Shown here: positions 9,601 to 17,120 of the stretch, piece by piece | How the letters are laid out: every line of letters begins with the position of its first letter | How positions within the stretch are numbered: position 1 is the stretch's first letter | Assembly: GCA_934140005.1 (NCBI GenBank) | Contig: CAKPBB010000008.1 | Coordinates: 1-63,189, forward strand | Direction of reading: 5' to 3' | DNA: 63,189 bases | Source: an uncultured Clostridia bacterium | GTDB taxonomy: Bacteria; Bacillota; Clostridia; TANB77; CAG-508 | Made by a program: the position numbers and the translations under genes | The notes under the pieces: model-generated | Told to the model about the DNA's origin: nothing | Seen by the model: the letters and a program-made list of their open reading frames with translations, nothing else | Databases searched by the model: none

Positions 9601-10115
9601 ATATGGAACAAGTTGGATATGATATGTACTGTAAATTATTAGATGAAGTTGTAAAGGAAATTCGTGGAGAAGCAGTTGTAGAAGAAGTAGATGTTCAAAT
9701 AGAACTTGATGTTTCAAGCTATATTCCAGATGAATTTATAGAAAACTCAAGTTTGAAAATTGAAATTTATCAAACTATAGCACTATGTAAAAATGAAGAA
9801 GATATTTTAAATGTTACAGATGAAATAATTGATAGATTTGGAAAGATGCCAAAAGAAATTGAAAATTTATTGGATATTGCTAGAATTAAAATTCTTTGTA
9901 GAGAAAAAAGTATTCTAAAAGTTTCACAAAGAGATATGAACATATTATTCTTTTTTGAACAAGATAAATTCAATATTGATATAGTTGATAAATTGATGAA
10001 GACATTTAGAAATAGAATAAAATTCTCGCCAGCACAAATGCCATATATTACTTTTAAATTACAAGATAAAAATGATACATTAGAAGAATGTAAAGATTTT
10101 CTAAAGAAACTTTAA
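6660..10115 (+). CDS. mfd: Transcription-repair coupling factor Mfd
   Basis: At 1151 residues this is full length. The order is as in Mfd: an N-terminal UvrB-like region (FFPKREVISFDYLAES, GKGQFSIRGGIVDI), an RNA-polymerase-interacting CarD-like segment (EGDYIVHKVNGIGQY at ~500), then a RecG-type helicase. The helicase has Walker A GDVGYGKTE near 642, DEEHRFG near 742 and TATPIPRTLHMS, followed by a C-terminal TRCF domain. Mfd removes RNA polymerase stalled at DNA lesions and recruits UvrA. It is monocistronic, with its own promoter and terminator. Nothing looks damaged. Confidence 0.97.
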   Translation: MNSLVKVVPNVKKFNDYLFEVKKGTKPMMLSGLTDVGKIHMAYATKFYSEKPICIVTYNELQAKKIVSDLAFFGETVRFFPKREVISFDYLAESKDTLFQRISVLNNIVKGKSKIIVTTVEAAMQKMITKDSLYKNVMHLKVGDFLSLDKLKEKLVLLGYERYDLIEGKGQFSIRGGIVDIATSKNHGVRIELWGDEIDSIRKFSIASQRTTEMLKDVEIYPSYEFLLETDVDTICNRISEKTYIKSIKEKVDEDISQIKNGEFLNKIDKYFDCFYEKSATLLDYLDDNYIVFIDEIEKIKARAENISKDNEHLIQDLVSKNKLVPNNLIENEDYIRFSEKLEDKQTIYLEKQDIGFVDKQSMHAKRNGYSFSYREVNFFRSSMDLLFQELQEAKKRGKATVILGGNTDGSRKISNLLLEKQIVNDFKEILEEDELEPGSITVTTGALSTGFECYDMNLLVISLAEIFESKPKRIKPSSVFKESQKVVFEDLKEGDYIVHKVNGIGQYLGVMTIKADNVTKDYIKLRYKDDDILYVPTDALDNIRKYIGAEKSGPKLNRLGSKEWEKTKAKVKNNLRAVAEELIQLYAKRQKMQGYAFSKDTTWQREFEDNFPYSETEDQLRCIAEIKKDMEKPRPMDRLLCGDVGYGKTEVAIRAAFKAVMDQKQVVYLAPTTILAQQQYEEFKERMQEYPIRVDILNRFKTPKEQKETVKKLELGEIDILVGTHRVLSKDVKFKNLGLLIIDEEHRFGVKAKEQIKEYKNSVDVLTMTATPIPRTLHMSIVGMRDMSVIYEPPQNRKPVQTYVLEYDPEVIKEAITRELERDGQVFYLFNNVENILKKADEIRNLVPEAKVDLAHGKMSGAELENIMQDFVDKKTNVLVCTTILESGIDIPNANTIIVENADRLGLAQLYQIRGRVGRSDKQAYAYITYKRDKMLTEVADKRLKAIKEFTEFGSGFKIAMRDLEIRGAGSLMGEVQHGHMEQVGYDMYCKLLDEVVKEIRGEAVVEEVDVQIELDVSSYIPDEFIENSSLKIEIYQTIALCKNEEDILNVTDEIIDRFGKMPKEIENLLDIARIKILCREKSILKVSQRDMNILFFFEQDKFNIDIVDKLMKTFRNRIKFSPAQMPYITFKLQDKNDTLEECKDFLKKL

Positions 10116-10121
10116 ATAGAG

Positions 10122-10155
10122 ATGAGAGCTGAATTAAGATTTAGCTCTCATTTTA
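10122..10155 (+). terminator. mfd terminator
   Basis: ATGAGAGCT / AGCTCTCAT stem with TTTTATAT tail, 7 bases after the mfd stop. Confidence 0.75.
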
Positions 10156-10188
10156 TATAGCAGGAAAGTAATATATACTACATATTAT

Positions 10189-10238
10189 AAAAAAAAGAAA
10201 ACCACACCCTTAAAAAACTTGTTTTCGTAGGGTGTGGT
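10189..10238 (-). terminator. Terminator of the 10.3-kb minus-strand cassette
   Basis: A perfect 10-bp stem, ACCACACCCT (10201-10210) with AGGGTGTGGT (10229-10238). On the minus strand it is followed by TTTCTTTTTTTT. It is more G+C-rich than other terminators here. Confidence 0.85.
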
Positions 10239-10291
10239 AAGGATATCACCTTCTTTTAGTCTTTTCGAAGAGGTCTGTCGACCCGCCGGCA

Positions 10292-10579
10292 TCAGGACAC
10301 AAAGTCCAAGTTGCTAAGTTGCAGACTCAAACTGTATGCACCTTGAGGGGCGCAACAATTCGACTGTACTGCAGGAAGCCGACCAGGAACAGTGTGCTTG
10401 ACATGAGCGATGCTATAGACTTCCTCTAGCTGATCATAGTTGAGCAAACCACCATAGACCAGATAAAGGTTGTAACCGCCTTTGGTGTCGGGTTTCAGTT
10501 CGCTCCGCATAACGACATAGCCAAACTTGTCCTCGATTTTGTGAATGATTTCGTACATAATGTCATTGAAAGTAGTCAT
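10292..10579 (-). CDS. Hypothetical protein in a G+C-rich cassette
   Basis: This is a 95-residue protein with no recognised domain. It starts TTFNDIMYEIIHKIEDKFGY, has a mixed alpha/beta look with a possible strand-turn at YNLYLVYGG, and contains a CC pair in SNCCAPQGAYSL. The DNA is close to half G+C by eye, against roughly a quarter to a third around it, and codons such as CGC, CGG, CTG and GTC are used. It has a strong AAGGAG site, a TTGATT-17-TATAAT promoter, and a strong terminator about 50 bases past the stop. The unit is complete and self-contained, inserted between mfd and a TrmH-family gene. I read it as a transferred single-gene cassette. Function unknown. Confidence 0.75.
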   Translation of the reverse strand: MTTFNDIMYEIIHKIEDKFGYVVMRSELKPDTKGGYNLYLVYGGLLNYDQLEEVYSIAHVKHTVPGRLPAVQSNCCAPQGAYSLSLQLSNLDFVS

Positions 10580-10623
10580 GTTTTTTCTCCTTTTTTGCTA
10601 TAAAAAATATTTGCGTAATCATT

Positions 10624-10652
10624 ATTATATCATATATGTTACATAAAATCAA
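10624..10652 (-). promoter_or_regulatory. Promoter of the 10.3-kb cassette
   Basis: On the minus strand: TTGATT (10647-10652), 17-base spacer, TATAAT (10624-10629). Confidence 0.75.
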
Positions 10653-10764
10653 GCTTTTTTACTTTTTTGTAAATTATAAGAAATATTTGTAAAATTAAAG
10701 AAATTTAATTATTAAATTTGATATAAAAATAATAAGTGGTTATAATAAAATTAATGATAAATAC

Positions 10765-10792
10765 TTTACAATTATGTAGGACATGTTATAAT
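10765..10792 (+). promoter_or_regulatory. Promoter of the TrmH-family gene
   Basis: TTTACA (10765-10770), 16-base spacer, TATAAT (10787-10792), ~30 bases before the start. Confidence 0.6.
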
Positions 10793-10821
10793 GAAAAAGT
10801 AATTTATTAGAGAGGTGTTAA

Positions 10822-11601
10822 ATGCTAATAACAAGTAAAGATAATGATTTTATAAAACATTTAAAAAAATTGAAAGATAAAAAATACAGAGAAGAGTATG
10901 GAGAATTCATTGTTGAAGGTATCAAAATGATACAAGAAGCAATAGATGAAAAAGCAATCATAAAAGATATCATTGTATGTGATGATTGCAAAAATCAAGA
11001 ATATTTCTCAAAAGAATTTTTATATGAAATAGCAAAATATAATTGTATATATGTTACAGAAAAAGTATTTTTACAAATTACTGATGTTACAAATCCACAA
11101 GGAATTTTAGCAATAATTGATAGGAAAAAAATAGATTCTGACATAAATTATGATAGTGATTTATTTTTGATATTGGATAATATACAAGATCCAGGAAATA
11201 TGGGCACAATATTAAGAACGGCTGATAGTATAAATTTGAAACAAATAATAGTTGCAAAAGGTACTGCAGATGTATATAATCCGAAAGTAGTTAGATCAAC
11301 AATGGGAGCAATTTTTAGAGTAAAAGTAATAGAAATTGAAGATTTAACTAAAGTAGTTAAAGAAATGAAGAAAAGAAAAATTAAAGTATATGCTACTGAT
11401 TTAGCAACAAATTCAAGCATATATGATGTGGATTATAAAAAATCAGCTATCATTATTGGAAATGAAGCTAATGGAGTATCAAAACAATTATTAGATTTAG
11501 CGGATCAAAAGATAAAAATACCAATGATTGGTAAGACAGAAAGTTTAAATGCAGCAGTTGCAACAGGAATAATTTTATATGAAGCAGTAAGGACAAAATA
11601 A
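10822..11601 (+). CDS. TrmH-family (SpoU) RNA 2'-O-methyltransferase
   Basis: The 259-residue SPOUT methylase begins with a substrate-binding domain (KKLKDKKYREEYGEFIVEG, residues ~12-30). The catalytic domain has motif 1 DNIQDPGNMGTILRTAD, motif 2 IIIGNEANGVS and motif 3 MIGKTESLNAAVATGI. This matches the YsgA/RlmB-like group that methylates ribose on 23S rRNA using S-adenosylmethionine; the exact nucleotide cannot be told. In many Firmicutes it lies near pheST. Here it is followed after 22 bases by the HD phosphohydrolase gene and is probably cotranscribed with it. Confidence 0.9.
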   Translation: MLITSKDNDFIKHLKKLKDKKYREEYGEFIVEGIKMIQEAIDEKAIIKDIIVCDDCKNQEYFSKEFLYEIAKYNCIYVTEKVFLQITDVTNPQGILAIIDRKKIDSDINYDSDLFLILDNIQDPGNMGTILRTADSINLKQIIVAKGTADVYNPKVVRSTMGAIFRVKVIEIEDLTKVVKEMKKRKIKVYATDLATNSSIYDVDYKKSAIIIGNEANGVSKQLLDLADQKIKIPMIGKTESLNAAVATGIILYEAVRTK

Positions 11602-11623
11602 TTTTTTTGAAAAGAGAAAAGTA

Positions 11624-13231
11624 ATGGAAGAAACAGATGATATAACGGAAAGGGACTTTAAAGAATTTTTTGAATGGATTTTTGATAAAGAAATTACTTT
11701 AGATAAAGAATTAGACTTAACTTTATGTAGTACACAGTATGAACCTTACATTTATTTTCCTACAAACTTTAAACCTTTTCTTCAAACTAAACCTATGCAA
11801 AGACTAAAGCAGGTTACTCATTTAGGAAGTGTAATCAAACAAAACGAAAATGCATATCATACAAGATATGCACATTGTCTTGGAACATATAATAATGCAA
11901 CAGTTTTTTATATATTACAGTATAGAAAGCTAGCTTGGAGAAAAAGAATTGAAGAAGAAGGAAGAAAAATAGAAGTATTAGCAGATATTGTTGAAAGCTT
12001 AAGACATGATGATGGACATAATATTTTATCTCATGGTTTGGAAAAGATAATAGGTCGTGAATATGGTGCTCATGAAATTTTAGGAAATAGATTTAAAAGT
12101 GAATTACCAGAAACTATTGATGCTATAAATTTTATTCATCCAGATTTAGCAACAAATATGCAACTAGTTTCAAGGCCCTCTTATCCATTAATAACTTTAA
12201 GAGAAGGAAATGTTGACTTTGATAGATTAGACTTTATTTGTAGAGATTCTATGTACTTAGGAATCGATTCTGAAAGAAATTTAATGAATAGATTAATAAG
12301 AAGCTGTTCAATTCAAACAATTATAGAAGAGGGTAAGAAAAAAGAGGCTGTTGTTTATGATTATGAAGCTTTAAAAGATATAGAAAAGTTTTTGGCATTA
12401 AGAGCTAAAAACTATAAAGATTTTTATTACTCAACAGAAGTAGCTGCTATGGACACAGAGCAAGAAGCTTTCTGCAGAAAGTTCTTAAGTTTAGACGAAC
12501 CTGATGGTTCAGAATTAAAGGAATATTTGCAAGCATGTGTATCAAATGGCGCTAAACATTTGGACTTAAATGAATTTTTACAATGGAATGATATTAGATA
12601 TTTTAATGAACTGTTTAATATAGCAACTTCAACTTCAAATGAAGACTTAAGAGATTTAACTTTAGATTGTATGCCAACAGTCTATGGACTATATAGTTTA
12701 GGCATTGAAATGATTGATACAAAAAAAACTAGAATAGAATTTACAGAACAGGAAAGAGAATATATACAAAATGTAAAAAGAATTTCCAAACCAGAAAGTA
12801 AATTACATCAATTATTTCAAAATAAAAATGCTACTGGAAGAAAAGTTTTAAGTTTTCAAACAGAAACAGAATTAACAGATTTTGAAAAACAACTTTCAAA
12901 TATAGGGATTTTATTAGATGGAACAAATGGTGTTTTTGGTCTAAAATCAAAAATAAAAGTATACAATCCAAAAGAAACAATATATGTTAGAGGAAATAAT
13001 GGTAATATTTATACTTTAGAAGAACATCCAGAAAGAACTTTGGATTTAAGTCCAAGATATAACTATGGTATAGTTGCAATACCATCATTAATGAGAATGG
13101 ATGGAGTAAGTGAACAAAAAGTATTAGAAACTGAATCAATTTTTAAATCTTTTGAATTAGAACATAAACCAAAAGAAGTAAACAAACCTTTTAAGACATT
13201 TTGTTTTAATAAATTGAATATAGAAAAATAA
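11624..13231 (+). CDS. HD-domain phosphohydrolase (SAMHD1/YwfO-like)
   Basis: The 535-residue protein has the HD-domain metal set: HTRYAH (79-84), then RHDDGH (127-132), then NVDFDRLDFICRDS near 196, where the last metal-binding Asp usually lies. The arrangement matches the dGTPase/SAMHD1/YwfO family, which hydrolyses deoxynucleoside triphosphates or related nucleotides. The signature is RHDDGH rather than the commoner (C/L)HDxGH, but the H and D are kept. The C-terminal ~200 residues are family-specific and not identified further. It follows the TrmH-family gene by 22 bases. Substrate is not predictable from sequence alone. Confidence 0.82.
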   Translation: MEETDDITERDFKEFFEWIFDKEITLDKELDLTLCSTQYEPYIYFPTNFKPFLQTKPMQRLKQVTHLGSVIKQNENAYHTRYAHCLGTYNNATVFYILQYRKLAWRKRIEEEGRKIEVLADIVESLRHDDGHNILSHGLEKIIGREYGAHEILGNRFKSELPETIDAINFIHPDLATNMQLVSRPSYPLITLREGNVDFDRLDFICRDSMYLGIDSERNLMNRLIRSCSIQTIIEEGKKKEAVVYDYEALKDIEKFLALRAKNYKDFYYSTEVAAMDTEQEAFCRKFLSLDEPDGSELKEYLQACVSNGAKHLDLNEFLQWNDIRYFNELFNIATSTSNEDLRDLTLDCMPTVYGLYSLGIEMIDTKKTRIEFTEQEREYIQNVKRISKPESKLHQLFQNKNATGRKVLSFQTETELTDFEKQLSNIGILLDGTNGVFGLKSKIKVYNPKETIYVRGNNGNIYTLEEHPERTLDLSPRYNYGIVAIPSLMRMDGVSEQKVLETESIFKSFELEHKPKEVNKPFKTFCFNKLNIEK

Positions 13232-13235
13232 AAAG

Positions 13236-13272
13236 AAAGACTTTTAAACTTTAGAATTTAAAAGTCTTTTTA
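13236..13272. terminator. Bidirectional terminator
   Basis: AAAGACTTTTAAA / TTTAAAAGTCTTT stem between two convergent genes, with T-rich tails on both strands. Confidence 0.75.
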
Positions 13273-13287
13273 TATATCATAAATAAG

Positions 13288-13842
13288 CTATTCTTGATTT
13301 AATATTTTTTCTGGCTCAACTAATAAATTAAATATTTCAGGATAAATTGCAGAAGCACTTTTATTCCAATTATTTACAATTTTTTTAGCTTGTTCACGAG
13401 AACCTGCATTTAATTCAAGATGAAATATTGTACTGTTGTTTTCAATTATTTTACAAGTTACAGAGAAGTCTGTTTCTGTAATTGGTGTATATTCTGCTGA
13501 TATTGAGTATTTATCTTTTATTAAGTCAAAACTTTCTTTAAATGTACTATCTACTTTTAACTTTAAAATACCAGGTAAAATGTCTAATGTTAAATCTAAA
13601 GCTTCTTTACCTTCTGTAGTTAGTTCATATATATCATCATTTTCTTTTACATATTTATTTAAGTAATTATCTTCCAACAAATCCAATAGGAATTGTTCAA
13701 AATAAAAGTAATTCATATCAAGAATGGAAATAACTAATTCTAATAATTCATTATGTGAAATTGATTTTCCGACTTTACTCATTATATATAAAATTAAAAC
13801 TTTATTTTCTGCAAGTGTTTGGTCATCTGAATTTAGTTTCAA
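13288..13842 (-). CDS. DUF4364 family protein (winged-helix type)
   Basis: This 184-residue soluble protein matches the DUF4364 pattern common in Clostridia. The first half is winged-helix-like (ENKVLILYIMSKVGKSISH, then ELTTEGKEALDLTL near 70). The second half is an alpha/beta domain (VTCKIIENNSTIFHLELNAG, residues ~128-147) ending in SREQAKKIVNNW. It is presumably a transcriptional regulator, but no target is known. It is transcribed alone, opposite to its left neighbour. Confidence 0.8.
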   Translation of the reverse strand: MKLNSDDQTLAENKVLILYIMSKVGKSISHNELLELVISILDMNYFYFEQFLLDLLEDNYLNKYVKENDDIYELTTEGKEALDLTLDILPGILKLKVDSTFKESFDLIKDKYSISAEYTPITETDFSVTCKIIENNSTIFHLELNAGSREQAKKIVNNWNKSASAIYPEIFNLLVEPEKILNQE

Positions 13843-13939
13843 TGTTGCCTCCTATAAGTGGATATATTTAGTATAAAATCCATATTTTATACAATTATAT
13901 CACGCATTTAAAAAAATTCAACTGAAATTTAGTGAAATA

Positions 13940-13968
13940 TTGTAATGTTTTATAGAGTGTGCTAAAAT
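13940..13968 (+). promoter_or_regulatory. Promoter of the 14.0-kb cassette
   Basis: TTGTAA (13940-13945), 17-base spacer, TAAAAT (13963-13968), with a TG two bases before the -10. A ~55-base leader follows. Confidence 0.65.
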
Positions 13969-14029
13969 TATAAAGAGTTTGTTCGCAGACTTATTGTCAG
14001 AAGCCATTTTTACAGTTAAGAAAGGTTGT

Positions 14030-14410
14030 ATGGAAATGAAACAGAAGAAAATTTTATGGATTTCAGACTATGGCATGATGCAAAAAGAGATAAATGGTTT
14101 GAAACAATTCTTTGGAACGGAAATTGAGATTGAGCGGTTAGCAATTAAAGACTCTAGAAATATTGATAATGTCTTGAGCAAAGCCGAAGATTGTGATGCT
14201 TTTGCTTTTGGAAGTGGGATGCTAAAAGCGGTTGCTAAAGGTTTGTTTTTGGAGGATCCAAAGAAAAGACCGATTTTCCATTCTAAAGTGAGGGAAGCTT
14301 TAGTAGTTACACCTACCATGAATTTAAAGGCAGAGGTTAGATTAGAACGAGAATTCATGTGTTGGAAAATTATTGTTGATGCAAACTTGAGAGAAGAGAA
14401 TTTATTCTGA
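14030..14410 (+). CDS. Hypothetical protein in a transferred-looking cassette
   Basis: The 126-residue protein starts at ATG 14030 after AAAGG; ATG 14036 is also possible, and the frame is open further upstream without a ribosome binding site. It begins KKILWISDYGMMQKEI and contains DCDAFAFGSGMLKAVAKGL, an alternating strand/helix layout that could be a small Rossmann-like fold. No family is recognised. Codon use (CGG, CCG, GCG) and G+C differ from pepF next door. Own promoter and a long stem terminator complete the unit. Function unknown. Confidence 0.68.
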   Translation: MEMKQKKILWISDYGMMQKEINGLKQFFGTEIEIERLAIKDSRNIDNVLSKAEDCDAFAFGSGMLKAVAKGLFLEDPKKRPIFHSKVREALVVTPTMNLKAEVRLEREFMCWKIIVDANLREENLF

Positions 14411-14416
14411 ATTGAG

Positions 14417-14472
14417 AGCAAAAGGGGGCGAGAACCTACAGTGTAGGCTTGCCCTCTTTTGCTTTAATATTT
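14417..14472 (+). terminator. Terminator of the 14.0-kb cassette
   Basis: Long imperfect stem: AGCAAAAGGGGGCGAG / CTTGCCCTCTTTTGCT around a CCTACA/TGTAGG top, then TTAATATTTTG. Confidence 0.85.
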
Positions 14473-14508
14473 TGTCAATTTATGATATTTAAAAATATAT
14501 TAGTATTA

Positions 14509-14537
14509 TTGAAAAATGAAAATGAGATTGATATAAT
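14509..14537 (+). promoter_or_regulatory. Promoter of pepF
   Basis: TTGAAA (14509-14514), 17-base spacer, TATAAT (14532-14537), then AGGAGGAAGG before the ATG at 14570. Confidence 0.7.
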
Positions 14538-14569
14538 TGCACTAGTAAAAATAGTTTAGGAGGAAGGTA

Positions 14570-16342
14570 ATGGATAATAAATTAGAGTGGAATTTAAAAG
14601 AAATTTATAAAAATGATGAAGAATTTGAGAATGATGTAAAAGCATTACAAAAAAAAGCTAATGAGATTGTTGCGTTAAAGGGAACTTTAGGAGAAAGTTC
14701 AGCAACAATTTTAAATTGTTATAAAAAATTAGCTGAAGCACTTGAATTAGAGGAGAGATTGTATGCTTTTGCAATGCTTAAATATCATAAAGATATGAGC
14801 AATGTTGATAGTATAAAATTATATAAAAGAATTGAAAAAATAACTACAGATTTTTCAGAAGCAATTAGTTTTGTTTCACCAGAAATTAGTAAAATTGCTG
14901 ATGAAAGATTAAGAGGTTTTTTAGCAGAAAATGAAGAATTAAGGACAGAGTTTAATAAATCAATAGAAGATATTATAAAAGAAAAGAAACATATTTTATC
15001 AGAAGAAGTAGAGAAAGTTTTAGCTAAATATTCTGAAGTTTTTGGCTCACCAGAAAATGCTTATGATACTTTTGTAGATACAGAATTAGATTTTCCAGAT
15101 GTTATAGCTGAAAATGGAGAAAAATTAAAAGTTACTCATGGTACTTTTTCAACATATTTAATGAGCAAAGACAGAAATATTAGAAAACAGGCTTTTGAAT
15201 CAATGTACTCATTATATAAAAGACATGAAAATATGATAACAGAGCTATATTTGGCAAGAGTTAAACAACGTACCATTTCAGCTAATTTAAGAAATTATAG
15301 TTCTTCATTAGATATGGCAACAAATAATGATGATTCAAATGTTAAAGTATATGAAACTTTATTGAAAGAAGTAAACAAAAATTTAGACTTGAACAGAGAG
15401 CATATTAAACTAAAAAAAGAGTTACTTAATGAAGAAGAATTTCATTTATATGATGTATATGTAAACACTTTAGATGTTGAAGAAAAGGACATTCCTTATG
15501 AAAAAGGAAAAGAAATTGTTTTAAAAGCTTTAGCACCAATGGGAGAAAAATATATAAATATGCTAAGAACTGCTTTTGATAATAATTGGTTAGATGTATA
15601 TGAAACACCAAATAAGAGAAGTGGTGCATATAGTATGGGAATTCATACAGTTCATCCTTATGTTTTGCTAAATTATCATAATTCTTCAAGAGATGTTTCT
15701 ACAATTGCACATGAACTTGGACATTCAATGCACAGTTATTATGCAAGTCACAGTCAAAATGTAATAAATGCGAATTATACAATAATGGTTGCAGAAGTAG
15801 CGTCAACTGTAAATGAAATTTTACTTGCCAATTATTTAATAAATCAAGAACAAGATAAAATAAGAAAGGCTGCTTTAATAAATGAACAGTTAGATACCAT
15901 AAGAGCTACGTTATATAGACAAGCTATGTTTGCAGAATTTGAAAAAGAAGTTCATTCAGCAGTAGAAAGAGGTGAGAGTTTAACTTCAGAAAACTTAGAT
16001 AACATTTATTATGAACTTGTAAAGAAATATTTTGGAAATGCTGTAATTGCAGATGAAGAAATAAAATATGAATGGGCTAGAATCCCACATTTTTATAGTT
16101 GTTTCTATGTTTATAAATATGCAACAGGAATTACATCAGCAATAGTTATTGCAAGTAATATTTTAGCAAATAAACCAGGATATGTAGAAAGATATATAGA
16201 AATGCTTAGCAAAGGTGGAAGCATTGGTTCTTTAGATTTACTTAGAATGGTTGATGTAGACTTAGAAAAAGAAGAAACTTATGAAATAGCATTTGATTAT
16301 TTTAGAAAAAACTTAGAAGAGTTAAAAAAATTAGTCAAATAA
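14570..16342 (+). CDS. pepF: Oligoendopeptidase F (M3 family)
   Basis: At 590 residues it is the usual length for M3B oligoendopeptidase F. The zinc motif HELGH is at 381-385 within TIAHELGHSMHSYYA, and the third ligand region follows in MVAEVASTVNEILL. The N-terminal helical domain (EWNLKEIYKN at the start) and the C-terminal VDLEKEETYEIAFDYF stretch are also typical. It is a cytoplasmic zinc peptidase that degrades short peptides. No signal peptide is seen. It has its own promoter; the two-component operon follows after 80 bases. Confidence 0.95.
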   Translation: MDNKLEWNLKEIYKNDEEFENDVKALQKKANEIVALKGTLGESSATILNCYKKLAEALELEERLYAFAMLKYHKDMSNVDSIKLYKRIEKITTDFSEAISFVSPEISKIADERLRGFLAENEELRTEFNKSIEDIIKEKKHILSEEVEKVLAKYSEVFGSPENAYDTFVDTELDFPDVIAENGEKLKVTHGTFSTYLMSKDRNIRKQAFESMYSLYKRHENMITELYLARVKQRTISANLRNYSSSLDMATNNDDSNVKVYETLLKEVNKNLDLNREHIKLKKELLNEEEFHLYDVYVNTLDVEEKDIPYEKGKEIVLKALAPMGEKYINMLRTAFDNNWLDVYETPNKRSGAYSMGIHTVHPYVLLNYHNSSRDVSTIAHELGHSMHSYYASHSQNVINANYTIMVAEVASTVNEILLANYLINQEQDKIRKAALINEQLDTIRATLYRQAMFAEFEKEVHSAVERGESLTSENLDNIYYELVKKYFGNAVIADEEIKYEWARIPHFYSCFYVYKYATGITSAIVIASNILANKPGYVERYIEMLSKGGSIGSLDLLRMVDVDLEKEETYEIAFDYFRKNLEELKKLVK

Positions 16343-16422
16343 TTTATAAAGAATTCACATAAAAAACATAATGTTGTTATAAAATTTCAAAAAATAAATA
16401 TTTTATTGAAATGGAGCAAAAT

Positions 16423-17103
16423 ATGAGTGATTTAACAGTATTGGTTGTAGATGATGAATCAAGAATGAGAAAACTAATAAAAGATTTTTTAAAGCAAAAG
16501 AAATTTAATATATTAGAAGCAGAAGACGGCGAAGTTGCTTTAAAAATTTATAACGAAAATAAAGAAAAAATAAATTTAATTTTATTAGATGTTATGATGC
16601 CAAAACTAGATGGTTGGTCTGTTTTAAGACAAATTAGACAGGAAAATAAAGAAATTCCAATTATAATGTTAACTGCAAGAGCAGAAGAACAAGATGAATT
16701 ATTTGGATTTGAACTAGGTGTTGATGAATATATTTCAAAACCATTTAGTCCTAAAATTTTAGTTGCTAGAGTAGAGGCTATTTTGAAACGTACAACTAAA
16801 GAAGAAAAAAAATTAAAAGACTATGATGGTATTGTTATAGATAATGAAGGTAGAACTGTTACTGTTGATGGAAAGCCAGTAGAATTAAGCTTTAGAGAAT
16901 ATGAACTATTAAAATATTTAATAGATAATGAAAATATTGCTTTATCAAGAGATAAAATTTTAAATACAGTTTGGAACTATGATTACTATGGCGATTCTAG
17001 AACAATTGATAGTCATATTAAAAAAATTAGACATAAATTGGGTAAAAAGGGAAAACATATTCAAACAATTAGAGGAATTGGTTACAAATTTGAAATTAAA
17101 TAA
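16423..17103 (+). CDS. OmpR/PhoB-family response regulator
   Basis: The 226-residue protein starts at ATG 16423, which has GGAG seven bases upstream; an ATG at 16411 lacks a site. The receiver domain (1-120) has the acidic pair in VVDDESR, phospho-acceptor Asp56 in LLDVMMPKLDGW, and Lys in SKPFSPK. The C-terminal winged helix (130-226) has LSFREYELLKYLIDN, TVWNYDYYGDSRTIDSHI and IRGIGYKFE. It pairs with the histidine kinase 17 bases downstream. The signal and targets are unknown. Confidence 0.93.
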   Translation: MSDLTVLVVDDESRMRKLIKDFLKQKKFNILEAEDGEVALKIYNENKEKINLILLDVMMPKLDGWSVLRQIRQENKEIPIIMLTARAEEQDELFGFELGVDEYISKPFSPKILVARVEAILKRTTKEEKKLKDYDGIVIDNEGRTVTVDGKPVELSFREYELLKYLIDNENIALSRDKILNTVWNYDYYGDSRTIDSHIKKIRHKLGKKGKHIQTIRGIGYKFEIK

Positions 17104-17120
17104 AGTTTAAGAGGAATAAT